DNA of 64,000 nucleotides from Saccharopolyspora kobensis (GCF_900108315.1 NZ_FNVB01000003.1:655404-719403); one strand, 5' to 3'. Shown: positions 8,907 to 17,604, counted from the stretch's first letter. A program made the numbers and translations. The notes: a model not told the origin generated them from the letters alone.

Positions 8907-9230
8907 TCAATCCTCCGGCAGGGTCAGGCGGACGCGCCGCTGCGGCTTGCGCTCCTCGGGGACGGCACCGACGATGCCCGCCTGCTCGTCGGAGACGGTG
9001 AAGGTCACCAGCGACTCGCCGACCGCCAGCTCCGCGTCCTCGGCGACGTGCAGTCGCGCGACCCGGCCGGACTGCGGCGAGGGGATCTCCACCGCCGACT
9101 TGGTCGTCTCCAGCTCGACCAGCGGCGCGTTGCGCTCCACCCAGTCGCCCTCGGCCACCAGCCACTCCAGCACGCGAGCGCTGATCAGGCCCTCGCCGAG
9201 ATCGGGCAGCGGAAAGGTCACTTCAGCCAC
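8907..9230 (-). CDS. Stand-alone lipoyl-domain protein (E2 lipoyl subunit)
   Basis: A 107-aa protein that is almost entirely one biotinyl/lipoyl domain. It begins with the DLGEG segment (10-14) and carries the lipoylation site ETTKSAVEIP with Lys44. There is no peripheral-subunit-binding domain and no catalytic acyltransferase domain, unlike normal E2 chains of 400 or more residues. It overlaps the E1-beta gene by 8 bases and is followed two bases later by the alpha/beta hydrolase. It should shuttle the acyl group made by the E1 pair. An acyltransferase and E3 would need to come from elsewhere in the genome, or the hydrolase replaces the acyltransferase as in AcoC. Confidence 0.9.
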   Translation of the reverse strand: MAEVTFPLPDLGEGLISARVLEWLVAEGDWVERNAPLVELETTKSAVEIPSPQSGRVARLHVAEDAELAVGESLVTFTVSDEQAGIVGAVPEERKPQRRVRLTLPED

Positions 9231-10212
9231 GGCGGTACTCCAATGTGGTCTGGACGGCGGTCAGGATGCGGTCGACGCTGGGCAGGTACTGCTCCTCCAG
9301 CTCGCCCGACGGGACGGGCACGTCGTAGCCGGTGACCCGCTGCACCGGGGCGCGCAGGTCGCCGAAGCAGCGCTCGGTGATCAGCGCGGAGACCTCCCCG
9401 CCCAGCCCGGCCGTCAGCGGGGCTTCGTGGATCACGACCGCGCGGCGCGTCTTCGCCACCGACGCGGCCAGTCCGTCGGTGTCGATCGGCTTGAGCCAGC
9501 GCAGGTCCAGCACCTCCAGCTCAACGCCGTCCTCGGCGGCGAGCTCGGCGACCTGCTCGCAGCGCGCGACCATCGCACCCCACGCGATGAGCGTGGCGTG
9601 CTTGCCTTCGCGCACCACCCGGCTCGTGCCCGGCGGCAGCACCTCGACCGGCTCGGTGGGGTCGAAGGATTCCCGTTGCCAGTAGCGCGGTTTGGGCTCC
9701 AAGAAGATCACCGGGTCGGGATCGGCGATCGCCTGCCGCAGCAGGTGGTAGCCCTCCGAGGGCGTCGAGGGGCTCACCACCTTCAGGCCCGGCACGTGCG
9801 CGAACAGCGCCTCCAGGCTCTCGCTGTGGTGCTCCGGCGCGCGGATCCCGCCGAAGCTGGGCAGCCGCAGCGTGATCGGCATGTTCAGCACACCGCGGCT
9901 GCGGTAGTGCATGCGAGCCATCTGGTTGACGATCTGGTCGACGGCCGGGTAGCTGAAGCCGTCGAACTGGATCTCCGGCACCGGGCGCCAGCCGTGCATC
10001 GCCAGCCCGACCGCCATGCCCATGATCGCCGACTCGGCCAGCGGCGTGTCGAACACGCGGTCCTCGCCGAACTTGGCGCGCAGGCCGTCGGTCACCCGGA
10101 ACACGCCGCCGAGCGTGCCGACGTCCTCACCGAAGATCAGCACCCGGTCGTCGTCCTCGCACGCGTGCTGGAGGGCCAGGTTGAGGGCCTTCTGCAGGGA
10201 CAGCTCAGGCAT
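9223..10212 (-). CDS. 2-oxoacid/acetoin dehydrogenase E1 component, beta subunit
   Basis: A 329-aa transketolase-like E1-beta chain, normal length for PdhB/BkdA2/AcoB. Conserved landmarks are GEDVG (29-33), FDTPLAE, and the potassium-site region around PSTPSEG, ending with the C-terminal domain DLRWLKPID. It pairs with the adjacent E1-alpha chain to form the heterotetramer that decarboxylates a 2-oxoacid or cleaves acetoin with ThDP. The E1-alpha stop overlaps its start by 8 bases, which implies translational coupling. Pyruvate, branched-chain oxoacid and acetoin E1 chains cannot be told apart reliably by eye; the AcoC-like partners favour acetoin or a related substrate. Confidence 0.9.
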   Translation of the reverse strand: MPELSLQKALNLALQHACEDDDRVLIFGEDVGTLGGVFRVTDGLRAKFGEDRVFDTPLAESAIMGMAVGLAMHGWRPVPEIQFDGFSYPAVDQIVNQMARMHYRSRGVLNMPITLRLPSFGGIRAPEHHSESLEALFAHVPGLKVVSPSTPSEGYHLLRQAIADPDPVIFLEPKPRYWQRESFDPTEPVEVLPPGTSRVVREGKHATLIAWGAMVARCEQVAELAAEDGVELEVLDLRWLKPIDTDGLAASVAKTRRAVVIHEAPLTAGLGGEVSALITERCFGDLRAPVQRVTGYDVPVPSGELEEQYLPSVDRILTAVQTTLEYRRG

Positions 10213-11173
10213 CGAGGTGCTCCTTCCACGCCCGCTGCTGCGCCAGCAGGGACTTCGTGGGCTCGCGGTAGACGAACGAGAACAGCTCCTCGCCGGGACG
10301 CACGTCGAGCGAGACCAGGCTCTCCCGGACCTCGCGCACCACGGCGGCGGCGTGCTCTTCAGCCGCGGCGACCTCCTCGGCGGTGAGCTGCTGCGCGGCG
10401 ACCACGAGCGGATCGCGCCCGGCCCACGCCTGCTCGTCCTCCAGCGTCCGGTAGCGGCCGGGATCGTCCGAAGTGGAGTGCGGGCCCATCCGGTAGGTCA
10501 TCGCTTCGATCACCGTCGGCCCGCCGCCCTCGCGCGCCCGCTCCAGCGCGGCGCGGGTCGCCTCGAACACCGCGAGCGCGTCGTTGCCGTCGACGCGCAG
10601 GCTCTCGATGCCGTAACTCGCGGCGCGGGCGGCCACCGAGCCACCGGCCACCTGGCGTTCGGTGGGCACCGAGATGGCCCAGCCGTTGTTCTGGCAGAAG
10701 AACACCACCGGGAGCCGGTACACCCCGGCGAAGTTCATCGCCTCGTGCACGTCGCCCTGCGAGCTGGCGCCGTCGCCGAAGTACGCGATGGCCGCGCCGC
10801 CGGTCCCGTCCAGCTTCGCACCCATCGCCCAGCCCACGGCGTGCAGGACCGGCCCGCCGACGATCGCGTTCAGCGGCGCCAGGCGCGAGGACTGCGGATC
10901 GTAGAGCCCGCCGTGCCAGATGTTGCGGTGCGAGGCCAGGTAGGCGGCGAGATCGACGCCCATCCCGACCGCCACGCCGACCTCGCGGTAGGTGGGGAAC
11001 GCGAAGTCCCGGTTCAGGTCGAGGGCTGCGCCACTGGCCACCTGCGCGGCCTCCTGGCCCTTCGCCGGCGCGTAGGCGGGGAGAACGCCCTGGCGCTGCA
11101 GCGCGATGGCCTCCTCGTCCAGCCGCCGTGCCACCAGCATCAGGCGGTGGAGCGTACGAAGATCAGCGTCCAT
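10205..11173 (-). CDS. 2-oxoacid/acetoin dehydrogenase E1 component, alpha subunit
   Basis: A 322-aa E1-alpha chain. The ThDP-Mg motif begins GDGASSQGDVHE and closes about 30 residues later with the QNNGWAIS segment. The TYRMGPHSTSDDPGRYR segment is the phosphorylation-loop region that orders on ThDP binding. ATG 11173 (MDADLRTLHRLM) is chosen over the upstream frame, whose extra 32 residues are arginine-rich and unlike the family. It is first in a four-gene operon E1-alpha, E1-beta, lipoyl protein, hydrolase. A LacI-type gene lies upstream on the same strand, with an inverted repeat in the 151-bp gap that probably regulates the operon. Confidence 0.9.
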   Translation of the reverse strand: MDADLRTLHRLMLVARRLDEEAIALQRQGVLPAYAPAKGQEAAQVASGAALDLNRDFAFPTYREVGVAVGMGVDLAAYLASHRNIWHGGLYDPQSSRLAPLNAIVGGPVLHAVGWAMGAKLDGTGGAAIAYFGDGASSQGDVHEAMNFAGVYRLPVVFFCQNNGWAISVPTERQVAGGSVAARAASYGIESLRVDGNDALAVFEATRAALERAREGGGPTVIEAMTYRMGPHSTSDDPGRYRTLEDEQAWAGRDPLVVAAQQLTAEEVAAAEEHAAAVVREVRESLVSLDVRPGEELFSFVYREPTKSLLAQQRAWKEHLDA

Positions 11174-11263
11174 GCCGGGAAGCGTGCGCAACCACCGCCC
11201 GGCCGTGCAAGCGCCGCCATCCCGGCTGATCACTCTGCACGGTCTCACCCGCGATGGGCGCCC

Positions 11264-11290
11264 GTTCACAGTAAATATTGCCCTGTGAAC
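11264..11290. promoter_or_regulatory. Inverted repeat, candidate operator of the E1 operon
   Basis: The arms GTTCACAG (11264-11271) and CTGTGAAC (11283-11290) are perfect 8-bp inverted copies with an AT-rich 11-bp spacer that could hold the -10 box of the leftward E1 promoter. The same 8-mer GTTCACAG recurs at 12417-12424 beside the tandem sites between the LacI and MFS genes. This suggests one LacI-family repressor acts at both places. Confidence 0.6.
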
Positions 11291-11324
11291 GAACCCGGTC
11301 GCGGACTGCTCGCTCCGTCCCCGG

Positions 11325-12311
11325 CTAGGCCGATTCGCGGATGACCAGTTCCGGCGTCAGCTCGACCACCGCCGGTTCCCGCTCGCCCGCGAGCAGGCGC
11401 TCCACCTCGCCGACCGCTAGAGCGCCCAGGCGCCGCTTGTCGATGTGCAACGTGGTCAGGGGCGGCGTGATGAGCTCACCGAGCATCAGCCCGTCGAAGC
11501 CCAGCACCGCGCAGTCCTGCGGAACCCGCAACCCGCGCGCGTGCGCGGCGCGCACCACCCCGACCGCGGTCAGGTCGTTGAACGCGAACACCGCGGTCAC
11601 CTCCGGGTGGCGGTCCAGCAGCCGGTGCGTCGCCCGCTCGGCACCCGGCACCGACTGCTCGCTCTCGACGACCGCGCCGGCGGGCAGCGCGATCCCGTGG
11701 TCGGCGAGGGCCTGCTGGAAGGACTTCCGGCGCTGGTGGCGGTCGCAGCTGGTGGCGCAGTCGATCATGCCGAGGCGGTGGTGCCCGCGATCCAGCAGGT
11801 GCCGGATCCCGGCCCGCACGCCCGCGTCGACGTTCACCGCGACGGCCCCGCACCGCGGCACCCGCACCTCGGCGTCGAGCAGCACGACCGGGATGTCGAG
11901 CCCCTCGGGCGAACGGTCGAGGTGGTTGAAGTAGCCGACCAGCGCGTCGACCTCCGCGGCGAAGGACCGCAGCAGCTCGGCCTCGTCGGCAGGCCCTCCG
12001 GCCCCGCTGACGACGTTGACCTGCCAGCCGCGCGCCGCGGCGGAGTCGATCACGCCGGCGATGACCTCGGGGAAGAAGGGGTTCGTCAGGTCCGGGACGG
12101 TGAGGCCCAGCGTGCTCGGGCGGGGCTTGACCAGCGCCCGCGCGTGCCTGCTCGGCCGGTAACCGAGCTGCTCGGCGACTTCCAGCACCCGGCGCTTGGT
12201 GTCCGGATCGATCTCCGGCTTGTCGTTGATCGCCCGGGAGACGGTCTGGTACGAGACCTGCGCCGCGCGCGCGACGTCCTTGATCGTGGGCCTTCGCGCC
12301 GGTGCCGCCAT
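11325..12311 (-). CDS. LacI-family transcriptional regulator
   Basis: A 328-aa LacI/GalR repressor. The N-terminal helix-turn-helix and hinge (TIKDVARAAQVSYQTVSRAIND, split here as residues 9-30) are classical, followed by a periplasmic-binding-protein-like effector domain with the usual VPDLTNPFF start. It sits between the E1 operon, which it precedes on the same strand, and a divergent MFS gene. Tandem GTGAACGTTCAC-type palindromes lie in the divergent gap. I infer control of both the MFS gene and the dehydrogenase operon; the effector is unknown. Confidence 0.93.
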   Translation of the reverse strand: MAAPARRPTIKDVARAAQVSYQTVSRAINDKPEIDPDTKRRVLEVAEQLGYRPSRHARALVKPRPSTLGLTVPDLTNPFFPEVIAGVIDSAAARGWQVNVVSGAGGPADEAELLRSFAAEVDALVGYFNHLDRSPEGLDIPVVLLDAEVRVPRCGAVAVNVDAGVRAGIRHLLDRGHHRLGMIDCATSCDRHQRRKSFQQALADHGIALPAGAVVESEQSVPGAERATHRLLDRHPEVTAVFAFNDLTAVGVVRAAHARGLRVPQDCAVLGFDGLMLGELITPPLTTLHIDKRRLGALAVGEVERLLAGEREPAVVELTPELVIRESA

Positions 12312-12397
12312 CCACCCATCTCAGCACACCGCGCGGTCACCCGGGAACCGCGCCGCACGCTCGGCGCCTTGACATCGACGGCCTCCCGCAGCATCCT

Positions 12398-12422
12398 CGT
12401 GAACGTTCACGTGACCGTTCAC
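12398..12422. promoter_or_regulatory. Tandem LacI-type operators between regulator and MFS gene
   Basis: CGTGAACGTTCACG (12398-12411) is a perfect 14-bp palindrome with the central CG typical of LacI-family operators. It is joined to an imperfect second copy, GTGACCGTTCAC (12411-12422), whose first base it shares. The pair ends about 20 bp before the chosen MFS start, where a bound repressor would block transcription. Confidence 0.7.
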
Positions 12423-12441
12423 AGGCGTGAGGTCGTGCACC

Positions 12442-13854
12442 GTGGGTGATGAGAAGAACGCCGGGCAACGGTTGTTCAGCGGCGTCGGGATCGCCGGAGC
12501 GTTCGCCGGCTTCGTGCTGATCGGCGCGCTCCAGGCCCTCTACGGCCCGGCGATCCCGGCCGTGCGCGCCCACTACGGGATCTCCCCCGCGGTGGCCGGT
12601 CTGGGCCTGAGCGCCCACTTCGTCGGCGGGCTGCTCGGCGTGGTGGTGTTCCACCGGTGTTGCGGCAAGACCGGGAACCGCCTGCTGCTCGGCTGCTCCT
12701 ACCTGGCCATGGCCGCGGGCGCCGTCGTGTTCGCCGCGACACCGCCCTGGCCGGTGGCCCTCCTGGGCGCCTTCGTCGCGGGCCTGGGCTACGGCTCGAT
12801 CGACTACGGGCTCAACCACCTTTTCGCCATCGGCTTCGGCGCGCGCAGCCCGGCCATGCTGAACCTGCTCAACGCCTTCTTCGGGGTCGGCTCGATCCTC
12901 GCTCCGGTCGCGCTGGCGCAGCTCGGCCCGGACAGCTATCCGCTGGTCTTCCTCGCCTTCGCGATCGCCTCGGTGGTGCTGATCGCGGCCCTGCGCGGCG
13001 TGCGCAACACTCGCGTCGAGAGCGGCGGCGCAGCACCGGACCGGGGCTCGGTGCTGCGCAACCGCAGCATCGCCATCACCGGGGCGTTCGTGGTCCTGTA
13101 CGTGCTCAACATCGGCGTCGAGGCCGGGGCGGGCGGCTGGGAGCCGACCCACCTGATCGGCGCCGGTTACCCGGCGAGCGCGGCGACGTCGGCCACCGCC
13201 GCGTACTGGCTGATGATGACGCTCGGCCGGTTCCTCGTCGCGCCGCTGACCCTGCGGTGGTCCGAGCAGAGCATCCTCACCTGGAGTTGCGTCGGCATGG
13301 CGGTCTGCCTGGCGCTGGCCGTGGTGCCGTCGCTGGCGCCTTGGGCCTACGCCGGTCTCGGGCTGTTCATCGCGCCGGTCTTCCCCACCGGGCTGCCGTG
13401 GCTGCACCGGCTGGTGCCCGACGCGCAGCGCGCCGGTGCGTACGTGATCGCGGCATCGATGCTGGGCGGTGTCGTGTTCCCGCCGCTGATCGGCGTGGGA
13501 ATCGCGCTCACCTCCACCACCGCGGTGCCGATCATCCTGTTCGGACTCAACGCGCTGTGCCTGCTCGCGATCCGGTGGCTGCTTCGCCAACGCGGGACGC
13601 CGCCGCGCCGTCTTGCCCAGCTCGAAGATGAGGAGCACGCGATGACCGGCAATTCCCGCCTGAAAACCGCACTGCGCCGGCTGGACGCCTGGTCGCTGCG
13701 GGTGCTGAACCCGCCGGAGGTCTTCCTGGCGGTGGCCCGGCACGACTTCCGCCACCGCCGGGCCGAACGAGCGCCGTCCGCACGTGTGCACCGGGCAACG
13801 GCCGGCTCATGCGATGCGCTCGCGGGAACCACGTTCGTCCGCGAGAGATGCTGA
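12442..13854 (+). CDS. MFS transporter with C-terminal extension
   Basis: A 470-aa major facilitator with about 12 hydrophobic helices between residues 10 and 385, starting AGAFAGFVLIGALQALYGP. It is of the sugar/fucose-permease-like MFS style and was not assigned a substrate. GTG 12442 is preferred, with a GAGG at 12429-12432; GTG 12427 is possible. After the last helix (LLAIRWLLRQR) comes a polar tail of about 80 residues unlike MFS proteins. Within that tail, an in-frame ATG at 13642 is preceded by GAGGAG, as if a following gene had been fused by loss of a stop. The operator pair upstream ties it to the LacI regulator and, by inference, to uptake of the E1 operon's substrate. Confidence 0.87.
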   Translation: MGDEKNAGQRLFSGVGIAGAFAGFVLIGALQALYGPAIPAVRAHYGISPAVAGLGLSAHFVGGLLGVVVFHRCCGKTGNRLLLGCSYLAMAAGAVVFAATPPWPVALLGAFVAGLGYGSIDYGLNHLFAIGFGARSPAMLNLLNAFFGVGSILAPVALAQLGPDSYPLVFLAFAIASVVLIAALRGVRNTRVESGGAAPDRGSVLRNRSIAITGAFVVLYVLNIGVEAGAGGWEPTHLIGAGYPASAATSATAAYWLMMTLGRFLVAPLTLRWSEQSILTWSCVGMAVCLALAVVPSLAPWAYAGLGLFIAPVFPTGLPWLHRLVPDAQRAGAYVIAASMLGGVVFPPLIGVGIALTSTTAVPIILFGLNALCLLAIRWLLRQRGTPPRRLAQLEDEEHAMTGNSRLKTALRRLDAWSLRVLNPPEVFLAVARHDFRHRRAERAPSARVHRATAGSCDALAGTTFVRERC

Positions 13855-13894
13855 ACGCCGAGAACCGCTCCGCTCTCGCGGTCGAGCGGAACAC

Positions 13895-13930
13895 CGCTGG
13901 CCCCCGCCCGGAACCGGACGGGGGCCAGCG
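13895..13930 (-). terminator. Hairpin terminator after the cold-shock gene
   Basis: CGCTGGCCCCCG (13895-13906) and its exact complement (13919-13930) form a 12-bp GC stem around a 12-nt loop that itself contains CCGGAACCGG. It lies 13 bp past the cold-shock stop and 40 bp past the convergent MFS stop, so it may serve both. There is no clear U tract, as is common in actinomycetes. Confidence 0.7.
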
Positions 13931-13943
13931 GAGAACGATCAGG

Positions 13944-14144
13944 TCAGACGCGCACGCTGGCGGCCTGCGGGCCCTTCGGCCCCTGGGTGACCTCGTAGGT
14001 CACGTGCTGGTCCTCGGAGAGCTCGCGGAAGCCCGAGGCCTCGATGGCCGAGTAGTGCACGAACACGTCCGGGCCGCCGTCGTCGGGGGCGATGAAGCCG
14101 AAGCCCTTTTCAGCGTTGAACCACTTCACGGTTCCCTGTGCCAT
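13944..14144 (-). CDS. Cold-shock protein, CspA family
   Basis: A 66-aa single-OB-fold cold-shock protein, [18 protein letters not shown] at the start. RNP1 (KGFGFI) and RNP2 (VFVHYSAI) nucleic-acid-binding motifs are intact. ATG 14144 is preceded by AAGGAGA at a good distance; the longer 94-aa frame adds non-family residues. Such proteins bind single-stranded RNA and DNA and melt mRNA structure. A leader of over 100 bp upstream, typical of csp genes, separates it from the next gene. A strong hairpin follows. Confidence 0.95.
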   Translation of the reverse strand: MAQGTVKWFNAEKGFGFIAPDDGGPDVFVHYSAIEASGFRELSEDQHVTYEVTQGPKGPQAASVRV

Positions 14145-14373
14145 GACGATCTCCTTGAGAGCTAGAGAGGAACCGGCGACGCCTTGCACGCCTGCCGGGG
14201 CCGGAGGGGATCTCAGACGGCTGCTCACTCCAGCTGCACCAAAGAAAGCCGCTCACCCGCATCGATATCCTGCGAGCCTGCGCAAAACACGAAACAGAAC
14301 TACTCCTACCACGACCAAAGCTACACGACGTCGAGCCGCACGGCCAGCACGCCCCACCGCGGGCCCGGAACGA

Positions 14374-14967
14374 CTACTGCTGGCGGTCCGCGATGCCCTT
14401 CATGCACCAGTCGCCATCGGTCACGCCGAGCACGACGTCGATCGGCACGGTCTGCGTCTGGCCCTGCACGCTGATCGTGAGGTTCACCGGCGTCAGCGCC
14501 TCGCTGTCCAGCGACCGGCGCGGCGGGCCCGACTGCTCCGCGGACTGGATGAGCTGCAACGCCTGTGGCGGGAGTTGCGGGGCCAACGTGCCGTCGGGGG
14601 CGCGGCAGGAGCTCGCCGCGAGCCCGCTGGCGTCCTTGCCCGCCAGCGCAGCGGTGACCGCGGAGGCGGCGCCGTCCGGCTTGCCCGGTCCGACGAGGAA
14701 GTCCGGTTTGACGAACCCGGCGAACGCCAGCGCGGCAGCAGCACCCACGAGCAGCCCGCTGCCGAGCCCGATGAACAGCCCCTTCTTACCCCCGCCGCTC
14801 GCGGCGGCTGAGGTCTCCTCAGCCTCGACGGTGTCCGCTGAGGCCTCGTCGGACGAGTCGTGCTGCGCGGCCTCCACCTGCTCCTCGGCCTGCGCCGAGC
14901 CGTCCGGCTCCTCCCCGACCACCACTTCCTCGGCCGTCGGCTCTTCGCCCTTGCTCCGTTCGGTCAT
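14374..14967 (-). CDS. Membrane-anchored protein with acidic N terminus and extracytoplasmic domain
   Basis: A 197-aa protein I cannot assign to a named family. Residues 1-58 are acidic and disordered-looking and should face the cytoplasm. One hydrophobic segment spans about 63-85 (GLFIGLGSGLLVGAAAALAF). Residues 90-197 form an extracytoplasmic domain with two cysteines (in SSCRAP and DWCMKG) that could pair, resembling small lumazine-like or DUF4878-type lipoprotein domains in layout only. ATG 14967 has GGGAGG upstream; the longer frame is not plausible. It has its own promoter region and no obvious partner. Confidence 0.75.
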   Translation of the reverse strand: MTERSKGEEPTAEEVVVGEEPDGSAQAEEQVEAAQHDSSDEASADTVEAEETSAAASGGGKKGLFIGLGSGLLVGAAAALAFAGFVKPDFLVGPGKPDGAASAVTAALAGKDASGLAASSCRAPDGTLAPQLPPQALQLIQSAEQSGPPRRSLDSEALTPVNLTISVQGQTQTVPIDVVLGVTDGDWCMKGIADRQQ

Positions 14968-15589
14968 GTGCGTGCCTCCCGACGACGCCCTGCGAGCGCC
15001 AACGCCTCGAACGCGGCGCCCCCGCGGGAGCGCCAGTGCTGCCGACCACCCTGCCTGCACCCCCGGCGCACGTCCACGAACGCGCCGACGAGAGTGGCAT
15101 TCCTCATAGGCCGATCACAGCGACCGCCGGAACCGACCACCTCGAACTCCGACGTCGAACCCCCGCGCTCCAGCGGAACGTTCCCGCGCACCTCGCACGG
15201 CAATCATCCACATAGGACACTCCCATTGGCGGCCACACTGAAAGTGCGGCACAGCACGATCGGGACGCCGCTCGCCACGTCGCGAAGCACCGCACTCCCG
15301 AAAGGCCGAACACATCCGGAACGTGCGTCCAAACAGGACTGCTGAACCGACGACCACTCGACCTTCCCCGGCACAGCCATCGACACGGACTCCTGTTCTT
15401 CAACGGCACGTTCCACCACGCCACCCAGTTGACAGCCGATCGAGAAGTTGCGGGCACAACATCCGTTCGCACGAATCCCCGAAGCCCTGCCGTGGAAATC
15501 CTCCCCGACGCCGCTTTCACCCTTGTGCGCTGCCGGATCTCGCTACGCTGATGATCTGCTCATGCCCCCGAACCGGCGAGGATGCAGAA
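14968..15589. other. Intergenic stretch, no supported gene
   Basis: About 620 bp between a leftward and a rightward gene, with lower GC than its surroundings. Open frames on the minus strand (e.g. 15104-15520) lack ribosome sites and read like arbitrary cysteine- and arginine-rich peptides. A TACGCT hexamer at 15544-15549 with TTGTGC at 15523-15528 is a weak promoter candidate for the gene starting at 15590. The rest may be decayed coding DNA, but I recognise nothing in it. Confidence 0.5.
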
Positions 15590-16517
15590 GTGGCGGACAA
15601 CCCGGCCCAGGTGCCGAAGACCGAGCAATCCCGCACGACCGGCAGGCAGCTGGAGACCTTCGGCTGGTTCGCACTGCTGATGGGCGTCCTGTCCCCCCAC
15701 GTTCGCCGGCATCGGGCCGGACTGGTCGGCGGTGACCGGAGTTGTGCTGGGCCTGGCCCTGATCGGGTTCGGCCTGTGGGCCGTGCTGCGCGGCAGGCGG
15801 CACCTGGCGCCGGTGCTGCCCAGTCTGCGCGCCTTGCCCCCGGACGAGCGGATAGTGCTCTTCCTCCGCTCGTTCTCCGACGACCGCGGCCTCGCGCGGA
15901 CTCCGAAGCTGCGTCTCCACCACCTGCTGTTCCGGCAGTTCCTGGTCTCCGTCAACGACGTCCGCACCGAGGAGCAGCAGATGGCCCGGGGCGTTGCGCA
16001 GGACGACCGGCCGACCAAGCCCCGGCCGGAGGTCGTCACCGCCTGCGTGGCCACGTTCGCCTCGTTCTGGCCCTGCGCCGAACTCGCCTACCTGGTCGTG
16101 CCGGTGACGATCGGCATGTTCGGTCCGGGCTCCGGCGAGGTCACGGGCGCCCTCGCGCTCACCGGGAACCCGACGTTGGACACCATCTTCCCGCTGACCG
16201 CGCTGACCCTGCTGTGGGCGGTCCCGCTGGTGCTGTGGATGCGCCGCGCACTGCGCGGCGGCCCCGTCGCGGTGCTCATGCTGCAGATCATGAGCATCTT
16301 CATCGGTTTCGTGCTCCTGCTGAGCCTGGTGCCGATGGCCTTCAGCGCGGCTGCCTGGGGAATCGGTCTCTCCATGGCGTTCGAGTCCTTCACCCCGATC
16401 GCCGTGCTGCTGCCCCTCCAGATCACCGTCTACCTGGTCGGCACGATCCCCCTGCCGACGCTGGGCTTCCTCCTGCTCCGCCGCGAAGTCCGCGAATGGC
16501 TGGAGTCCCGCGCCTGA
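15590..16517 (+). CDS. LRSF-motif polytopic membrane protein, frameshifted at a C run
   Basis: GTG 15590 opens a frame (start VADNPAQVPKTEQ…, first membrane helix ETFGWFALLMGVLSP) that runs out of frame at CCCCCC 15693-15698. With five C's instead of six the frame joins smoothly to TFAGIGPDWSAVTGVVLGL and continues to TGA 16517, giving 308 aa. The cytosolic segment after the second helix holds ERIVLFLRSFSDDRGLARTPKL, matching the 'LFLRSF.DD' motif seen in bacterial membrane proteins that pair it with TIR-like folds. Four or more helices follow (about residues 150-300). As read, only the part from about 15732 is translatable from an internal start. It is followed by SLATT and TIR genes in the same direction. 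Function is unknown. Confidence 0.72.
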
Positions 16518-16616
16518 CCGCACCGCTCACCCGGTCCGGGGAGTTGTGCCGAAATGGCCCCTTCCGGTAGGTGGTTCGGCCAGGATTCACTGGGGTCCCC
16601 GAGTCATGGAGTGTGC

Positions 16617-17504
16617 ATGTCGAGTACCGATCAGCTTCGGACGTTGAGCGACGCCGACTTCCCGGGGCTGTTCCAGGCGGCGGACACGGCTTCGGTGCGG
16701 CAGCAGCGCTCGTACCTGCGAGGTGTCCGCGCGCAGTTGCTGCTGACCGTCTCGGCCGCGGTGTTCGCCGCGTTCCCCGTGGTCGTGGGCTCTTTCGACG
16801 TGTTCGCGGTGGGAACCGCGCTGGCGCTGGTCGGTGTGATGGTGATCGAGATGGCCACCGCCGGGTCGCGGCCGGACAAGGTCTGGTACGAGGGACGGGC
16901 GCTCGCCGAGTCGGTGAAGACCCTGACCTGGCGCTACGCCGTGGGAGCCGCGCCGTTCGCGCTGGACTCCGAGTCCGCCGACGACGATTTCGTGTCGCGA
17001 GTCCGCGCCCTGCAGAAGGACAAGCCCGGTGTTCTGCTGCTGCCCAACACCTCCTCGGCGATCACCAGCGGCATGCGCGCCCTCCGCGCCGCCCCGCTGG
17101 CCGAGCGCAAGGCGGCCTACCTGGCCGGCCGGGTGCACGACCAGCAGCAGTGGTACGCCGCCAAGGCCGTCTTCCACCAGCGACGCGCGCGGATCTTCCG
17201 GACGATCATGCTGACCATGGAGGTGCTCGGCGTGGCGAGCGCGCTGGCGAAGGCGGTCGGCGTGGTCGGCTTCGACCTGGCGGGCATCGTGGCCGCCGCG
17301 GTCTCGGCGGTCGCCGCCTGGAGCGCCACCCGCCAGCACAGCACGACCGCCACGGCCTACGTGATGGCCTCCCACGAACTGGCGACGGTCCGCGACCTCC
17401 TCGACCGGGACCTGAGCGAGCAGCAGTGGTCCGACGAGGTGGTCGACGCGGAATCGGCGATCAGCCGAGAGCACACCATGTGGCACGCCAACCGCACCAG
17501 CTGA
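16617..17504 (+). CDS. SLATT/DUF4231-domain membrane protein
   Basis: A 295-aa protein with two transmembrane pairs: about 40-58 with 62-80, and about 200-240. Between them is the family signature W..RA.AES.KTL.WRY.VGAAPF (90-114). This matches DUF4231, a member of the SLATT (SMODS and SLOG-associating two-TM) families, which comparative genomics predicts to be membrane effectors in nucleotide-signalled defence. ATG 16617 (MSSTDQLRTLSDADFP) is chosen; the longer frame begins in non-family sequence. It has 99 bp to the upstream gene and 100 bp to the TIR gene. A TTGTGC-18-TAGGTG pair at 16544-16573 might be its own promoter. Confidence 0.85.
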   Translation: MSSTDQLRTLSDADFPGLFQAADTASVRQQRSYLRGVRAQLLLTVSAAVFAAFPVVVGSFDVFAVGTALALVGVMVIEMATAGSRPDKVWYEGRALAESVKTLTWRYAVGAAPFALDSESADDDFVSRVRALQKDKPGVLLLPNTSSAITSGMRALRAAPLAERKAAYLAGRVHDQQQWYAAKAVFHQRRARIFRTIMLTMEVLGVASALAKAVGVVGFDLAGIVAAAVSAVAAWSATRQHSTTATAYVMASHELATVRDLLDRDLSEQQWSDEVVDAESAISREHTMWHANRTS

Positions 17505-17604
17505 CCAGCGGGCCGCCTGGACCCGGTTCTCGTGGTGGCTCCGGCTGGACCTCCCGCGTTCTCAGCCGGGCTTCGACCGCCGTGTTGTGAGGAGGTGGGG
17601 TTCC

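Noticed and set aside
15104..15520. 138-codon minus-strand frame in the 15-kb gap
   Set aside because: No ribosome site, atypical Cys/Trp/Arg content, no family match by eye.
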